Part shown: piece after piece, positions 9,298-19,033 of the stretch
How the letters are laid out: every line of letters starts with the position of its first letter
Position numbering within the stretch: position 1 is the stretch's first letter
Source of the DNA: Rhodobiaceae bacterium
Lineage (GTDB): Bacteria > Pseudomonadota > Alphaproteobacteria > Parvibaculales > Parvibaculaceae
Length of the DNA stretch: 64,000 nt
Assembly (NCBI GenBank): GCA_021404525.1
Contig: JAAWWE010000001.1
Location: 620,001-684,000 of the forward strand
Direction of reading: 5' to 3'
Position numbers and translations under genes: made by a program
Notes under the pieces: model-generated
Database searches by the model: none
Told to the model about the DNA's origin: nothing
What the model saw: the letters and a program-made list of their open reading frames with translations, nothing else

Positions 9298-9941
9298 CCC
9301 AGGAACGACCAGTTTTATACTCCTTCAGGCGCTGCCCTTATGCCATGCGCGCGCGCTTAGCGCTGGCCGCCAGTGGGCAGTCGGTTTCCTTGCGCGAAGT
9401 GGTATTGCGAGACAAGCCATCGGAAATGATTGACGTGTCGCCAAAGGCCACGGTGCCAGTTCTTGTACTGCGAGATAGCAGCGTGCTTGAAGAAAGCCTG
9501 GACGTGATGAATTGGGCGTTGGCAGAAGCGGACCCGGAAGGGTGGCTGGATGCAGATCGGGCTCTGATAGATGAGCTTGTCGGGCAAAATGATGGTCCCT
9601 TTAAGCACCATCTGGATCGCTACAAATATGCGAACCGCTATGACGGTGCTGTGGCCGAAGAGCATCGCGCAGATGCCTCGAAGATCTTGTTGGAGCTGGA
9701 TGCGCGGCTGTCGGAGAGTGAATGGCTCTGCGGATCCCGCGCGAGCTTTGCAGACTATGCAATCCTGCCCTTTGTCCGGCAGTTCGCAAATACCGATCGA
9801 GACTGGTTTGACGCACAGGATTGGCCTCATCTGCGTACCTGGTTGGATGGGTTTTTGGCGTCCGAGCGGTTTAAGGCGGTTATGAAAAAATACCCTCAGT
9901 GGCGGGCAGGCGACGCTGAACCGATCTTCCCTGAAGCCTGA
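9294..9941 (+). CDS. Glutathione S-transferase family protein
   Basis: The 215-aa protein begins with a thioredoxin-like domain holding [17 protein letters not shown], the CPYxxRxR motif of omega/YibF-like GSTs, and [11 protein letters not shown], which contains the cis-Pro of the glutathione site. The second half is all-helical with the [15 protein letters not shown] segment typical of the GST C-terminal domain. The ATG overlaps the trhO stop, so the two are co-transcribed. The substrate is unknown; the Cys suggests thiol transfer rather than conjugation (inference). Confidence 0.88.
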   Translation: MTQERPVLYSFRRCPYAMRARLALAASGQSVSLREVVLRDKPSEMIDVSPKATVPVLVLRDSSVLEESLDVMNWALAEADPEGWLDADRALIDELVGQNDGPFKHHLDRYKYANRYDGAVAEEHRADASKILLELDARLSESEWLCGSRASFADYAILPFVRQFANTDRDWFDAQDWPHLRTWLDGFLASERFKAVMKKYPQWRAGDAEPIFPEA

Positions 9942-9981
9942 GTGAGTCCCGATGGACACACCCCCAACTATTTGGACTCGT

Positions 9982-10038
9982 TGAGAGAATCGCGAATCAT
10001 TTGCTCTTGACCAGACGAATCACTCTGTGATTCTCTCA
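9982..10038. repeat. 10-bp inverted repeat upstream of ftsB
   Basis: TGAGAGAATC (9982-9991) and GATTCTCTCA (10029-10038) form a perfect 10-bp inverted repeat with 37 bases between the arms. The second arm ends just before the ftsB ATG at 10044, so a stem would hide the start region. It may equally end the upstream GST transcript. Nothing else is visible in the 102-base gap. Confidence 0.45.
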
Positions 10039-10043
10039 TACCT

Positions 10044-10373
10044 ATGGAACGCTTTGGTCTTGTCTCAACTCATGAACCCCTCCGGCTTCGGCTTTTGGTA
10101 TTGCCAATCCTGTGCGGGCTTCTTCTGACCTACTTTGTCGTCAACGCGGTGAAGGGGGATCAGGGGCTGCGCGCTTGGTCTGCGCTGTCTATGGAGATTG
10201 AGACACTGCGAGCGAACCTCGATGTTGTAAGCGCCGATCGAGCCCGTTTAGAACACCAGGTCGCTTTGCTGCGCCCTGAAAGTCTTGATCCGGACCTGCT
10301 CGATGAGCGTGCCCGTGCCTATCTGGGTGTCTCCAGACCGGATGAATTGACGATTTATCGTGATCCAAAGTGA
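10044..10373 (+). CDS. ftsB: FtsB/DivIC-type septum formation initiator
   Basis: The 109-aa protein has the bitopic layout of FtsB: a short cytoplasmic N-terminus, one membrane helix (LLVLPILCGLLLTYFVVNAV, residues about 17-36) and then a coiled coil (SMEIETLRANLDVVSADRARLEHQVALL). The end, LDPDLLDERARAYLGVSRPDE, is the conserved alphaproteobacterial tail. It acts in the divisome with FtsL and FtsQ. It lies immediately ahead of the pyruvate dehydrogenase genes, a common arrangement in the class. The start codon has only a weak ribosome binding site. Confidence 0.85.
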   Translation: MERFGLVSTHEPLRLRLLVLPILCGLLLTYFVVNAVKGDQGLRAWSALSMEIETLRANLDVVSADRARLEHQVALLRPESLDPDLLDERARAYLGVSRPDELTIYRDPK

Positions 10374-10417
10374 TTTTGACAACTGCGTCGAAACTGACTT
10401 TCAGTAAAACGCCCATG

Positions 10418-10438
10418 TTTCGGTCGATTTAACCGAAA
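10418..10438. promoter_or_regulatory. 7-bp inverted repeat in the pdhA upstream region
   Basis: TTTCGGT (10418-10424) and ACCGAAA (10432-10438) form a perfect inverted repeat with a 7-base spacer, about 105 bases before the pdhA start. The centre-to-centre spacing would suit a dimeric regulator at the pdh promoter. I cannot name the regulator; no known PdhR or CtrA consensus is matched. Confidence 0.4.
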
Positions 10439-10541
10439 TTTGGTTCATCACGAATTTTTTCATACAATTCAAATATTTAGAGCCTATCTTGGAGGTCGGA
10501 TTTGACGCATTTCCGCCCATACAACCGCGAGGCCCGGATAA

Positions 10542-11588
10542 ATGGCGACCAAAAAGACCGCGACCAAAAAGACGGCAAGTCGAAAGAAAACCCCTCAAAA
10601 ACAGCCAGACCTTCCAGCCTTCTCCAATGAAGAAGAATTGGAAGCTTACAAAATGATGCTCACCATCCGCCGCTTTGAGGAAAAGGCAGGGCAGATGTAC
10701 GGCATGGGTCTCATTGGTGGGTTTTGTCACCTTTATATCGGTCAGGAAGCGGTTGTCGTTGGCGTTCAGATGGCGTCCATCGAGGGCGATCAGATGATCA
10801 CCGGATATCGCGATCACGGCCATATGCTCGCGATGGGCCTTGACCCGAACGGTGTGATGGCAGAGCTGACGGGGCGTGAAGGAGGCCTGTCCCGCGGTAA
10901 GGGCGGGTCCATGCACATGTTCTCTGCGGAGAAACACTTTTACGGCGGGCACGGCATCGTCGGCGCACAGGTGTCTCTCGGAACCGGTCTCGCCTTTGCC
11001 AACCGCTACCAGGACAATGGCAATGTGTCCTTCGTCTACTTTGGCGATGGCGCCGCCAACCAGGGCCAGGTGTATGAGAGTTTCAACATGGCGGAGCTAT
11101 GGGAGCTCCCGGTCGTCTATGTGATCGAAAACAACCAATATGCAATGGGCACAGCCATCAGCCGCGCCTCGGCGCAGACGGATCTCTCAAAGCGGGGGGT
11201 CAGCTTCAACATCCCCGGAGAGCAGGTTGACGGCATGGATGTGCGTGCAGTGAAAGATGCTGCGGCGCGTGCGGCGGAGTTTTGCCGATCCGGAAAAGGA
11301 CCGTTCATCCTGGAAATGAATACCTACCGCTATCGCGGACATTCCATGTCGGACCCAGCGAAATATCGTGCGCGCGAAGAAGTCAACCGCATGCGCGAAG
11401 AGCACGACCCGATTGAGCAGGTAAAAGCACGCCTTTTGAAGGCGAAGACAATCGACGAAGCCGGTTTGAAAGAAATCGACGCCGAAATTCGAGCCATCGT
11501 GACGGAAGCCGCAAACTTCGCTCAGGAGAGTCCGGAGCCCGATCCTTCTGAACTCTGGACCGACATTTTTGACGAGGTGCAGGCATGA
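10542..11588 (+). CDS. pdhA: Pyruvate dehydrogenase E1 component, alpha subunit
   Basis: This is the thiamine-diphosphate-dependent alpha subunit that decarboxylates pyruvate. The 348-aa protein shows [21 protein letters not shown] and the ThDP/Mg motif [31 protein letters not shown]. The phosphorylation-loop segment [15 protein letters not shown] is intact. The first 25 residues are a lysine/threonine-rich leader ([16 protein letters not shown]) not needed for the fold. Its end overlaps pdhB by an ATGA, as expected for subunits made in equal amounts. Confidence 0.98.
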   Translation: MATKKTATKKTASRKKTPQKQPDLPAFSNEEELEAYKMMLTIRRFEEKAGQMYGMGLIGGFCHLYIGQEAVVVGVQMASIEGDQMITGYRDHGHMLAMGLDPNGVMAELTGREGGLSRGKGGSMHMFSAEKHFYGGHGIVGAQVSLGTGLAFANRYQDNGNVSFVYFGDGAANQGQVYESFNMAELWELPVVYVIENNQYAMGTAISRASAQTDLSKRGVSFNIPGEQVDGMDVRAVKDAAARAAEFCRSGKGPFILEMNTYRYRGHSMSDPAKYRAREEVNRMREEHDPIEQVKARLLKAKTIDEAGLKEIDAEIRAIVTEAANFAQESPEPDPSELWTDIFDEVQA

Positions 11589-12967
11589 GTATCGAGATTT
11601 TAATGCCCGCACTTTCGCCAACCATGGAAGAGGGCACACTTGCCAAATGGCTGGTGAAAGAAGGGGATGAAGTACGCTCTGGCGATCTGATTGCAGAAAT
11701 CGAGACCGACAAAGCGACCATGGAGCTTGAGGCCGTTGATGAAGGTCGCATCGGTAAGCTGGTTGTTGCAGAGGGCACAGAAAATGTGCCCGTCAACGAT
11801 CTGATCGCAGTCCTGCTGCTCGAAGGTGAGGATGCGACCGCAATTGGAAGTGCATCGTCTTCGACGAAAACTGAAGAGGCAGCGGCGCCCGCCACAGAGG
11901 TGTCTGAAAACACCTCGGCTGGAACGGCGCCGGAACCTGTGACAGCTGTTGTTGCATCGGATCCGGAGATCCCTGACGGCACTGACATGCAGTCCACTAC
12001 TGTCCGCGAAGCCCTCCGCGATGCCATGGCTGAGGAGATGCGTAGCGACGAGACCGTCTTTGTGATGGGGGAAGAGGTCGCCGAATATCAGGGCGCCTAC
12101 AAAGTTACTCAAGGCTTGCTGGATGAGTTTGGTCCCCGTCGCGTTGTTGATACACCGATCACCGAACATGGTTTTGCGGGTCTTGCATCAGGTGCGGCCA
12201 TGGCGGGCTTGAAGCCCATCGTTGAGTTCATGACGTTTAACTTCGCCATGCAGGCGATTGACCACATCATCAATTCAGCGGCCAAAACACGCTATATGTC
12301 AGGCGGCCAGATGGCCTGTCCGATTGTGTTCCGTGGACCCAATGGTCCGGCAGCCCGTGTAGGTGCACAGCACAGCCAGGACTATTCCGCATGGTATGCC
12401 CATGTGCCGGGGCTGAAGGTCGTTGCGCCATACTCGGCTGCAGACGCAAAGGGGCTTTTGAAGGCGGCCATTCGTGATCCAAACCCTGTCGTCTTCCTTG
12501 AAAACGAAATCCTTTATGGTCAGTCGTTCGATGTGCCGGACACAGATGACTGGGTCGTCCCGATAGGCAAAGCGAAGATCCTGAGAGAGGGGGCTGATGT
12601 CACCATCGTTTCTTTCAGCATGGGGCTGAGATACGCGCTCGACGCAGCTGACAAACTTGCCGAAGAAGGCATCAATGCAGAGGTGATCGACCTCCGGTCT
12701 TTGCGTCCACTGGACACAGAAACCATTGTCGCTTCAGTACAAAAGACAAACCGTCTTGTTGTGGTCGAAGAAACCTGGCCCATTTGCGGCATTGGCTCTG
12801 AGATTGCCGCGCAGGTTCAGGAAAAGGCGTTTGACTATCTCGACGCGCCGATCATGCGGGTGTCTGGCAAAGATGTCCCGATGCCTTACGCGGCAAACCT
12901 TGAAAAGCTGGCGCTCCCAAGTGCGCCGGAGGTTGTCGCCGCCGTAAACTCAGTCATGTATCGCTAG
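11585..12967 (+). CDS. pdhB: Pyruvate dehydrogenase E1 beta subunit with N-terminal lipoyl domain
   Basis: The 460-aa protein is a fusion typical of alphaproteobacteria. Residues 1-80 are a lipoyl domain with the modification site [12 protein letters not shown]; an alanine/threonine-rich linker follows; residues about 135-460 are E1 beta ([46 protein letters not shown]). The lipoyl domain is nearly identical at protein level to that of the E2 encoded next. It forms the E1 heterotetramer with PdhA; the extra lipoyl arm presumably takes part in acetyl transfer. Confidence 0.98.
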   Translation: MSIEILMPALSPTMEEGTLAKWLVKEGDEVRSGDLIAEIETDKATMELEAVDEGRIGKLVVAEGTENVPVNDLIAVLLLEGEDATAIGSASSSTKTEEAAAPATEVSENTSAGTAPEPVTAVVASDPEIPDGTDMQSTTVREALRDAMAEEMRSDETVFVMGEEVAEYQGAYKVTQGLLDEFGPRRVVDTPITEHGFAGLASGAAMAGLKPIVEFMTFNFAMQAIDHIINSAAKTRYMSGGQMACPIVFRGPNGPAARVGAQHSQDYSAWYAHVPGLKVVAPYSAADAKGLLKAAIRDPNPVVFLENEILYGQSFDVPDTDDWVVPIGKAKILREGADVTIVSFSMGLRYALDAADKLAEEGINAEVIDLRSLRPLDTETIVASVQKTNRLVVVEETWPICGIGSEIAAQVQEKAFDYLDAPIMRVSGKDVPMPYAANLEKLALPSAPEVVAAVNSVMYR

Positions 12968-12978
12968 GGAGGGACGTC

Positions 12979-14247
12979 ATGCCAATACCAATTCTCATGC
13001 CAGCCCTGTCCCCGACCATGGAAGAGGGCACATTGGCCAAGTGGCTGGTGAAAGAAGGTGACGAGGTGCGTTCCGGCGACCTTATTGCCGAGATCGAAAC
13101 AGACAAGGCAACCATGGAAGTGGAAGCCGTTGATGAAGGTACTGTTGGCAAGCTGCTGGTGGCAGAAGGCACAGAAGGCGTGCCGGTCAATGAGACCATC
13201 GCGGTCATTCTGGAAGAGGGCGAAGACGCCAGTGCGGTCGACAGCGCTCCCACTCCCAAACCAGCAGCTGCGTCGCCGGTAGCAACAAGTGATGCCACAG
13301 AACCTAAGCCTGAAAAGGCGACCGTCACGGCGGCGCCGGCAAAGGCAAAGCCCTCAGGCGAACGCATTTTCGCAAGTCCTTTGGCCAAGCGCATTGCTAA
13401 GGATAAAGGCCTCGATCTCGCGCTCGTAACGGGCAGCGGGCCACGGGGCCGGATTGTGAAAGCCGACGTTGAGGCGGCACCAAAAACATCGGCGCGTGCC
13501 GCAGGTAAGGCGCCAGCAGTGACCTCTTCAATTGATGCGCGGGCCTTCTACGAAGTGGGCAGCTATGATGAGATCCCTCTTAATTCGATGAGGAAAACCA
13601 TCGCGCGGCGCCTCACGCAATCAAAGCAGGAAATCCCGCATTACTACCTCACCATCGATTGCGTGCTGGACGAACTTTTGAAGGTCCGCAAGCACCTGAA
13701 TGCTGAGGGCGCGGACGCGGGCGTGAAGCTCTCCGTTAATGACTTTGTCGTTCGCGCTGCAGCGTTGGCGCTCAAGAAAGTGCCGGAAGCCAATGTGAGT
13801 TTCGCGGATGATGCACTGCTTCAGCATCGCCACTCTGATGTAGGGATCGCGGTGGCGCTCGAAGGCGGCTTGATCACGCCGATCATTCGGCACGCTGACG
13901 AAAAAGGTCTTGCTGAAATTTCTGCTGAAGCAAAAGAGCTGGCGGCCCGAGCACGAGACAAGAAACTGTCTCCTGCGGAGTTCGAAGGCGGCAGCTTCTC
14001 TGTGTCAAACCTCGGTATGTTCGGCATTAAGAATTTCACGGCGGTGATCAATCCGCCGCAGGCCGCCATCATGGCGGTGGGCGCGGGTGAGCCGCGTCCC
14101 ATCATCGTAGATGGAGAGGTGAAAGCGGCGACGGTGATGACCGTGACGCTTTCCTGCGACCACAGAGCGATTGACGGAGCACTGGGCGCGCAGCTTCTCG
14201 CCGCCTTTAAGTCCTACATCGAATATCCACCCTCCATGTTGCTGTGA
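12979..14247 (+). CDS. pdhC: Dihydrolipoamide acetyltransferase (PDH E2)
   Basis: The 422-aa core acyltransferase of the complex. It has one lipoyl domain (residues 1-80, lipoyl lysine in [12 protein letters not shown]), a Pro/Ala-rich linker, a peripheral E3-binding domain (FASPLAKRIAKDKGLDLALV ... GPRGRIVKADVE) and a catalytic domain ending with the active-site DHRAIDGALGAQLL. It begins 11 bases after pdhB with a GGAGGGACGTC ribosome binding site. E2 organises E1 and the downstream lpd product in the complex. Confidence 0.98.
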   Translation: MPIPILMPALSPTMEEGTLAKWLVKEGDEVRSGDLIAEIETDKATMEVEAVDEGTVGKLLVAEGTEGVPVNETIAVILEEGEDASAVDSAPTPKPAAASPVATSDATEPKPEKATVTAAPAKAKPSGERIFASPLAKRIAKDKGLDLALVTGSGPRGRIVKADVEAAPKTSARAAGKAPAVTSSIDARAFYEVGSYDEIPLNSMRKTIARRLTQSKQEIPHYYLTIDCVLDELLKVRKHLNAEGADAGVKLSVNDFVVRAAALALKKVPEANVSFADDALLQHRHSDVGIAVALEGGLITPIIRHADEKGLAEISAEAKELAARARDKKLSPAEFEGGSFSVSNLGMFGIKNFTAVINPPQAAIMAVGAGEPRPIIVDGEVKAATVMTVTLSCDHRAIDGALGAQLLAAFKSYIEYPPSMLL

Positions 14248-14257
14248 GGAAAAGACA

Positions 14258-15655
14258 ATGGCTGAAAAATCATATGATGTTGTTGTCATCGGCTCAGGCC
14301 CTGGAGGTTATGTCGCGGCGATCCGCGCCTCACAGCTGGGACTGAAAGCCGCTGTTGTAGAACGCTCGGAGATTGGGGGCATCTGCCTCAATTGGGGGTG
14401 CATTCCGACCAAGGCGCTGCTCAGGTCCGCAGAAATTTATCACAATATGGAACGGGCAGAAGAGTTCGGGTTGAAAGTCGAGGGGCTCTCCTTTGACGGA
14501 ACAAAAATCGTGGAACGCTCTCGTGGCGTGGCAGCGCAACTCTCCCAGGGCGTTCAGTTTCTTCTCAAGAAAAACAAAGTGGATGTCATCGTCGGCAGTG
14601 GAAGTTTGGTGGGCAAAGGCAAGATCAAAGTCGAGACCGATGGCAAGACACACGAGATTGGTGCCAAAAACATCATACTGGCAACCGGCGCGCGGGCGCG
14701 GACCTTGCCGGGGCTCGAGCCGGACGGCGACACGGTCTGGTCTTACCGTGAGGCCATGGTGCCCAAATCCATTCCGAAGTCCGTCCTGGTCATTGGCTCG
14801 GGCGCCATCGGGATTGAGTTTGCGAGCTTCTACAAAACCTTCGGAGCGGACGTCACCGTGGTGGAGCTGCTTGATCGCGTTCTTCCCGTAGAGGACGAAG
14901 AGATTTCTGCCTTTGCGGCAAAGGCATTCAAGAAGCAGGGCATGAACCTTCTGACCGGCGCAAAGGTAACCGACCTGAAAAAATCCAAATCCGGTGTGAC
15001 CGCGACCATCGATGTGGGTGGAAAGACCGAGACACTGAAAGCAGAGAAAGTCATCTCAGCCGTCGGCATTACCGGCAATATCGAAAACATCGGGTTGGAA
15101 AAAGCCGGTGTGAAGACCGACCGAGGCCATGTGACGGTCAATGAATGGTGTGAAACCGGTGTGCCAAACGTCTATGCGATCGGCGATCTCGTCGGTCCCC
15201 CATGGCTCGCCCACAAGGCAAGCCATGAAGGCGTCATGGTTGCGGAGCGAATCGCGGGCGTCAAAGGCGTGCACCCCATGGACACGAGCAAGATCCCGGG
15301 TTGCACCTATTGTCATCCTCAGGTTGCGAGCGTTGGCATGACGGAGGCCGCCGCAAAAAAGGCCGGTCATGATGTCAAAGTTGGACGTTTCCCCTTCATT
15401 GGCAACGGCAAGGCGATTGCGCTGGGCGAGGCAGAAGGGCTGATTAAGACGGTTTTCGACGCCAAAACCGGCGAATTGCTGGGGGCCCATATGGTGGGCG
15501 CCGAGGTCACAGAGCTTATCCAGGGTTACACGATTGCCCGCCAGTTGGAGACCACCGAAGCAGATTTGATGGCGACGGTGTTCCCTCATCCCACATTGAG
15601 TGAGATGATGCATGAATCCGTGCTGGACGCTTTCGGGCGTGCTTTGCACATCTGA
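14258..15655 (+). CDS. lpd: Dihydrolipoyl dehydrogenase (E3)
   Basis: E3 reoxidises the dihydrolipoyl groups of PDH, passing electrons to NAD+. The 465-aa protein shows the FAD fold VVVIGSGPGGYVAAIRASQLG, the redox disulfide GGICLNWGCIPTKALL, the NAD fold VLVIGSGAIGIEFASF, the second FAD motif YAIGDLVGPPWLAHKA and the C-terminal His-Glu dyad in HPTLSEMMHESVL. ATG 14258 follows GAGGAAAAG and gives the family's normal start; an earlier in-frame ATG lies inside pdhC. Last gene of the PDH operon, 10 bases after pdhC. Confidence 0.98.
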   Translation: MAEKSYDVVVIGSGPGGYVAAIRASQLGLKAAVVERSEIGGICLNWGCIPTKALLRSAEIYHNMERAEEFGLKVEGLSFDGTKIVERSRGVAAQLSQGVQFLLKKNKVDVIVGSGSLVGKGKIKVETDGKTHEIGAKNIILATGARARTLPGLEPDGDTVWSYREAMVPKSIPKSVLVIGSGAIGIEFASFYKTFGADVTVVELLDRVLPVEDEEISAFAAKAFKKQGMNLLTGAKVTDLKKSKSGVTATIDVGGKTETLKAEKVISAVGITGNIENIGLEKAGVKTDRGHVTVNEWCETGVPNVYAIGDLVGPPWLAHKASHEGVMVAERIAGVKGVHPMDTSKIPGCTYCHPQVASVGMTEAAAKKAGHDVKVGRFPFIGNGKAIALGEAEGLIKTVFDAKTGELLGAHMVGAEVTELIQGYTIARQLETTEADLMATVFPHPTLSEMMHESVLDAFGRALHI

Positions 15656-15677
15656 CCCGTAACAGTACCAGAGAGTC

Positions 15678-16418
15678 ATGACTGCACTTCTGACCGACCC
15701 CCAAGTCTGGGCAAGCTTGCTCACGCTCACCTTGCTCGAAGTCGTGCTGGGCATAGACAATCTCATCTTCCTGACAATCCTGGCCTCCCGAGCACCAGAG
15801 CATCAGCGCGACGCTGTGCGTCGCTGGGGGCTGGCAGGCGCGCTTCTTACGCGACTTGTCCTGCTGTTTTCTATTGCCTGGGTGGCAAGCCTGGTTGCAC
15901 CAGTCTTCACCGCCTTCGACATGGATTTTTCCTGGCGGGACATGGTGCTTTTCTTTGGGGGACTATTCCTCCTGGCAAAAGGCACAACGGAAATTCACCA
16001 CACGGTTGAAGGGGAAGAGCATGAGCCAGATGCGAGATCCATGGGGTTTGCCATGGCGATTGTGCAAATCGCGGTCCTGGATATCGTCTTCTCCCTCGAC
16101 AGCGTTATTACCGCTGTTGGGATCGCCGAACATGTTGAGGTGATGGTGATTGCCATCGTGATTGCCATGGCGGTCATGCTGTTTGCAGCAGGACCGGTTG
16201 GTGGATTTGTCGAACGCCACCCAACGGTCAAGATGCTTGCGCTTGCCTTCCTGATTTTGGTGGGCGCTTCGCTTATTGCAGACGGTCTCCATTTCCATAT
16301 TCCACGTGGCTACATTTACTTTGCCATCGCGTTCTCCATCTCCGTCGAGGGACTCAATCTTTGGGCAGCCGCGCGGAGAAGACGAAAACGTGAGGCTGAG
16401 GCAGCGGCGGGTCACTAA
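15678..16418 (+). CDS. TerC family integral membrane protein
   Basis: The 246-aa protein has about seven hydrophobic helices. It carries the TerC signature LTLLEVVLGIDNLIFLTIL near the N-terminus and the internal repeat LDIVFSLDSVITAVGIAE, both with the acidic residues thought to bind metal. Family members (tellurite resistance TerC, Alx) are linked to metal ion export, mainly manganese, in several bacteria. It lies 22 bases after lpd but has no known functional tie to PDH. Ends in a basic tail, ARRRRKREAE. Confidence 0.92.
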   Translation: MTALLTDPQVWASLLTLTLLEVVLGIDNLIFLTILASRAPEHQRDAVRRWGLAGALLTRLVLLFSIAWVASLVAPVFTAFDMDFSWRDMVLFFGGLFLLAKGTTEIHHTVEGEEHEPDARSMGFAMAIVQIAVLDIVFSLDSVITAVGIAEHVEVMVIAIVIAMAVMLFAAGPVGGFVERHPTVKMLALAFLILVGASLIADGLHFHIPRGYIYFAIAFSISVEGLNLWAAARRRRKREAEAAAGH

Positions 16419-16438
16419 CCAGGAAAAGAGGACGGTCG

Positions 16439-17977
16439 ATGACGGCTAATCAGGAGACAACTCCCGCAACGGGTCCAAAGAATGCCGTCGTCATCCTGCT
16501 CGACAGTCTGAACCGACACATGTTGGGCGCCTATGGGGGCGAGGAATTCCAAACGCCCAATCTGGACCGTATCGGTGCCCGCTCTACAAAGTTCATGAAC
16601 CACTATGTAGGGTCGCTTCCCTGCATGCCGGCGCGTCACGACATCCTGTGCGGCGCTTGGGACTTTCTGTGGCGCCCGTGGGGCTCCATTGAGCTATGGG
16701 AAGATGCCATTACCTATGAACTGTCCAAGGCAGGCGTTACCTCTCAACTGATTTCCGATCATCCACATCTCTTTGAGACCGGCGGTGAAAACTATCACGT
16801 GGATTTTTTAGCCTGGGATTATCAGCGCGGCCATGAAGGTGACCTTTGGAAGACCAAACCTGATCCCAGCTGGGCAGGCGCGCCTAATTTTGGCCGTGAA
16901 CATATGCCCTATGATGACAGCCGCGGCTACTTCCGGGGCGAAGCCGATTTTCCCGGACCCCGCACCATGCAGGCAGCAGCCTCTTGGCTCGAAGACAATG
17001 CTGGGCACCACGATCGCTTCTTTCTGTTTGTCGATGAATTTGATCCGCACGAGCCTTTCGACACACCTGAACCCTATGCGTCCATGTATGACCCGGACTG
17101 GGAAGGTGCTCACATGATCTGGCCGCCATATATGAAGGGCGCCTTGAAAAAAGGCGTGCTGACTGAACGACAGGCGCAACAGATCCGGGCGTGTTATGGC
17201 GCCAAGCTCACCATGATCGACCATTGGCTCGGCAAGGTACTCGACATCATGGATGCCAAGGACCTTTGGGACGACACGGTTTTCATTCTTTGTACCGACC
17301 ATGGTCATTATCTGGGCGAGAAAGACCTGTGGGGCAAACCCGGCGTGCCGATCTATCAGGTTCTGGGGCACATCCCGCTTATGATCGCCGCTCCGGATGT
17401 TAAGCCTGACAGCTGCCATGCTCTGACGACCAGCGTAGATCTCTTTGCCACGCTCGCTGATCTCTTCGGCATCGAAGACAAGGTGAGGCAGCGGACTCAC
17501 GGTTGCTCCTTATTGCCGCTCCTCGATGGTTCCAAAGAATCTGTGCGGGACTGGTTGCTCGCTGGTGTCTGGGGCAGGGAGGTACATCTGATTGATGGCA
17601 CCCATAAATATGCACGCGGCAGCGATGGCACCAATAGGCCTATCTCCATGTTCTCAAACCGCTGGTCGACCATGCCGACCCATTTCCTGCGCCGGGAGGA
17701 TGAGTTGCCGCTGCCCGATGACAGAGCCGCTTTGGATCGAATGCCTGGCAGCACCGTGCCCGTGATCCGGCAGCCCTGGGGTGATAATGACCGTCTGCCC
17801 TATTGGGCACCGCCAAAACTCGGGCCCAATCTGCTGTTTGATCTGGAGAATGACCCGTCGGAGGAGAAGGATCTGTCAGGCTCTCCATTGGCGGGCGAGT
17901 ATGCCGACAAGCTTCACGCTGTTTTGAAGGAAGTCGAAGCCCCTGATGACCAATTTGTGCGGCTGGGATACAGCTGA
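16439..17977 (+). CDS. Type I sulfatase (arylsulfatase-like, alkaline phosphatase superfamily)
   Basis: The 512-aa protein has the formylglycine motif CMPAR (Cys62 to Arg66) in LPCMPARHDILCG, the metal-binding N-terminal VVILLDSLNR, a second metal site in LCTDHGHYLGEKDLWGKPG, and the family end LLFDLENDPSEEKDLSG. It would hydrolyse a sulfate ester after Cys62 is converted to formylglycine by a maturation enzyme that is not encoded here. There is no signal peptide, so it is probably cytoplasmic, which suits a small internalised sulfate ester. It separates terC from lipA, an unusual place. Confidence 0.88.
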   Translation: MTANQETTPATGPKNAVVILLDSLNRHMLGAYGGEEFQTPNLDRIGARSTKFMNHYVGSLPCMPARHDILCGAWDFLWRPWGSIELWEDAITYELSKAGVTSQLISDHPHLFETGGENYHVDFLAWDYQRGHEGDLWKTKPDPSWAGAPNFGREHMPYDDSRGYFRGEADFPGPRTMQAAASWLEDNAGHHDRFFLFVDEFDPHEPFDTPEPYASMYDPDWEGAHMIWPPYMKGALKKGVLTERQAQQIRACYGAKLTMIDHWLGKVLDIMDAKDLWDDTVFILCTDHGHYLGEKDLWGKPGVPIYQVLGHIPLMIAAPDVKPDSCHALTTSVDLFATLADLFGIEDKVRQRTHGCSLLPLLDGSKESVRDWLLAGVWGREVHLIDGTHKYARGSDGTNRPISMFSNRWSTMPTHFLRREDELPLPDDRAALDRMPGSTVPVIRQPWGDNDRLPYWAPPKLGPNLLFDLENDPSEEKDLSGSPLAGEYADKLHAVLKEVEAPDDQFVRLGYS

Positions 17978-18051
17978 TTTCAACCGCTGATCTTAACTTT
18001 TTCGGTCTATACTCCCATATAGAGACCTCGAGACTCAGAAGATAGAAATCC

Positions 18052-19029
18052 ATGGTAACGGTCCTGAAGACAGTCGGCGGCGATCAAAAGCGGCCCAAAG
18101 AAAAAGCAAGACATCCGGAAAAAGCACACCGGCCCGACACGCCTGTGCTGCGCAAGCCGGAATGGATCCGGGTGAAAGCACCGGGCTCACCAGTCTATGC
18201 GGAAACCAAGAAGATCATTCGTGAACATGGCCTTGTGACCGTATGCGAAGAGGCTGGTTGTCCGAACGTCGGTGAATGCTGGACCGAGAAACATGCCACC
18301 ATGATGATCATGGGCGGAACCTGTACCCGCGCCTGCGCGTTTTGCAATGTCAGCACCGGCCTGCCAGACGCCCTAGATCCGCAGGAGCCGGAAAACGTAG
18401 CAAATGCTGTTGAAAAACTTGGCCTGCGACATGTGGTGATCACATCTGTTGATCGGGACGATTTGGACGACGGTGGCGCGGAGCATTTTGCACAGACCAT
18501 CCGCGCTATTCGCAAACGCATGCCAGAGACGACCATCGAGATCCTGACGCCAGACTTCCTGCGGAAGGAAGGCGCGCTTGAGACGGTTGTTGAAGCGCGA
18601 CCGGATGTGTTCAACCACAATCTGGAAACCGTTCCGCGGCTCTACCTGTCGATCCGGCCGGGTGCCCGCTATTTCCATTCCATCCGCCTGCTGCAACGGG
18701 TGAAAGAATTAGACCCGACCATTTTCACAAAGTCTGGTGTTATGGTCGGTCTGGGAGAAACCCGTGAAGAGCTGATGCAGGTAATGGACGATATGCGGTC
18801 TGCTGACATCGACTTTTTGACAGTGGGGCAGTATTTGCAACCGACACGCAAGCACGCAGCCGTCGACCGTTTTGTCACGCCAGAAGAGTTCGAAGGCTAT
18901 GAAACAACGGCACGCTCAAAAGGCTTTTTGATGGTGTCGGCGACGCCATTGACGCGCTCTTCCTATCACGCTGATGCAGACTTCGCAGCTTTGCGGGCTG
19001 CGCGAGAAGCACAACTGACCAAAAGCTGA
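18052..19029 (+). CDS. lipA: Lipoyl synthase LipA
   Basis: A radical SAM enzyme that inserts two sulfurs in octanoyl groups to make the lipoyl cofactor needed by the PDH proteins upstream. The 325-aa protein has both cluster motifs: the auxiliary [12 protein letters not shown] and the radical [11 protein letters not shown], as well as the C-terminal RSSYHAD that supplies the serine ligand. The N-terminus is longer and more basic than in E. coli. An imperfect inverted repeat around 18004-18027 lies in its promoter region. Functional coupling to the lpd operon is clear from pathway logic. Confidence 0.98.
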   Translation: MVTVLKTVGGDQKRPKEKARHPEKAHRPDTPVLRKPEWIRVKAPGSPVYAETKKIIREHGLVTVCEEAGCPNVGECWTEKHATMMIMGGTCTRACAFCNVSTGLPDALDPQEPENVANAVEKLGLRHVVITSVDRDDLDDGGAEHFAQTIRAIRKRMPETTIEILTPDFLRKEGALETVVEARPDVFNHNLETVPRLYLSIRPGARYFHSIRLLQRVKELDPTIFTKSGVMVGLGETREELMQVMDDMRSADIDFLTVGQYLQPTRKHAAVDRFVTPEEFEGYETTARSKGFLMVSATPLTRSSYHADADFAALRAAREAQLTKS

Positions 19030-19033
19030 CTCC

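Noticed and set aside
16808..17500. A 230-codon open frame antisense to the sulfatase
   Set aside because: Shadow frame in GC-rich coding DNA; no domain and no promoter.
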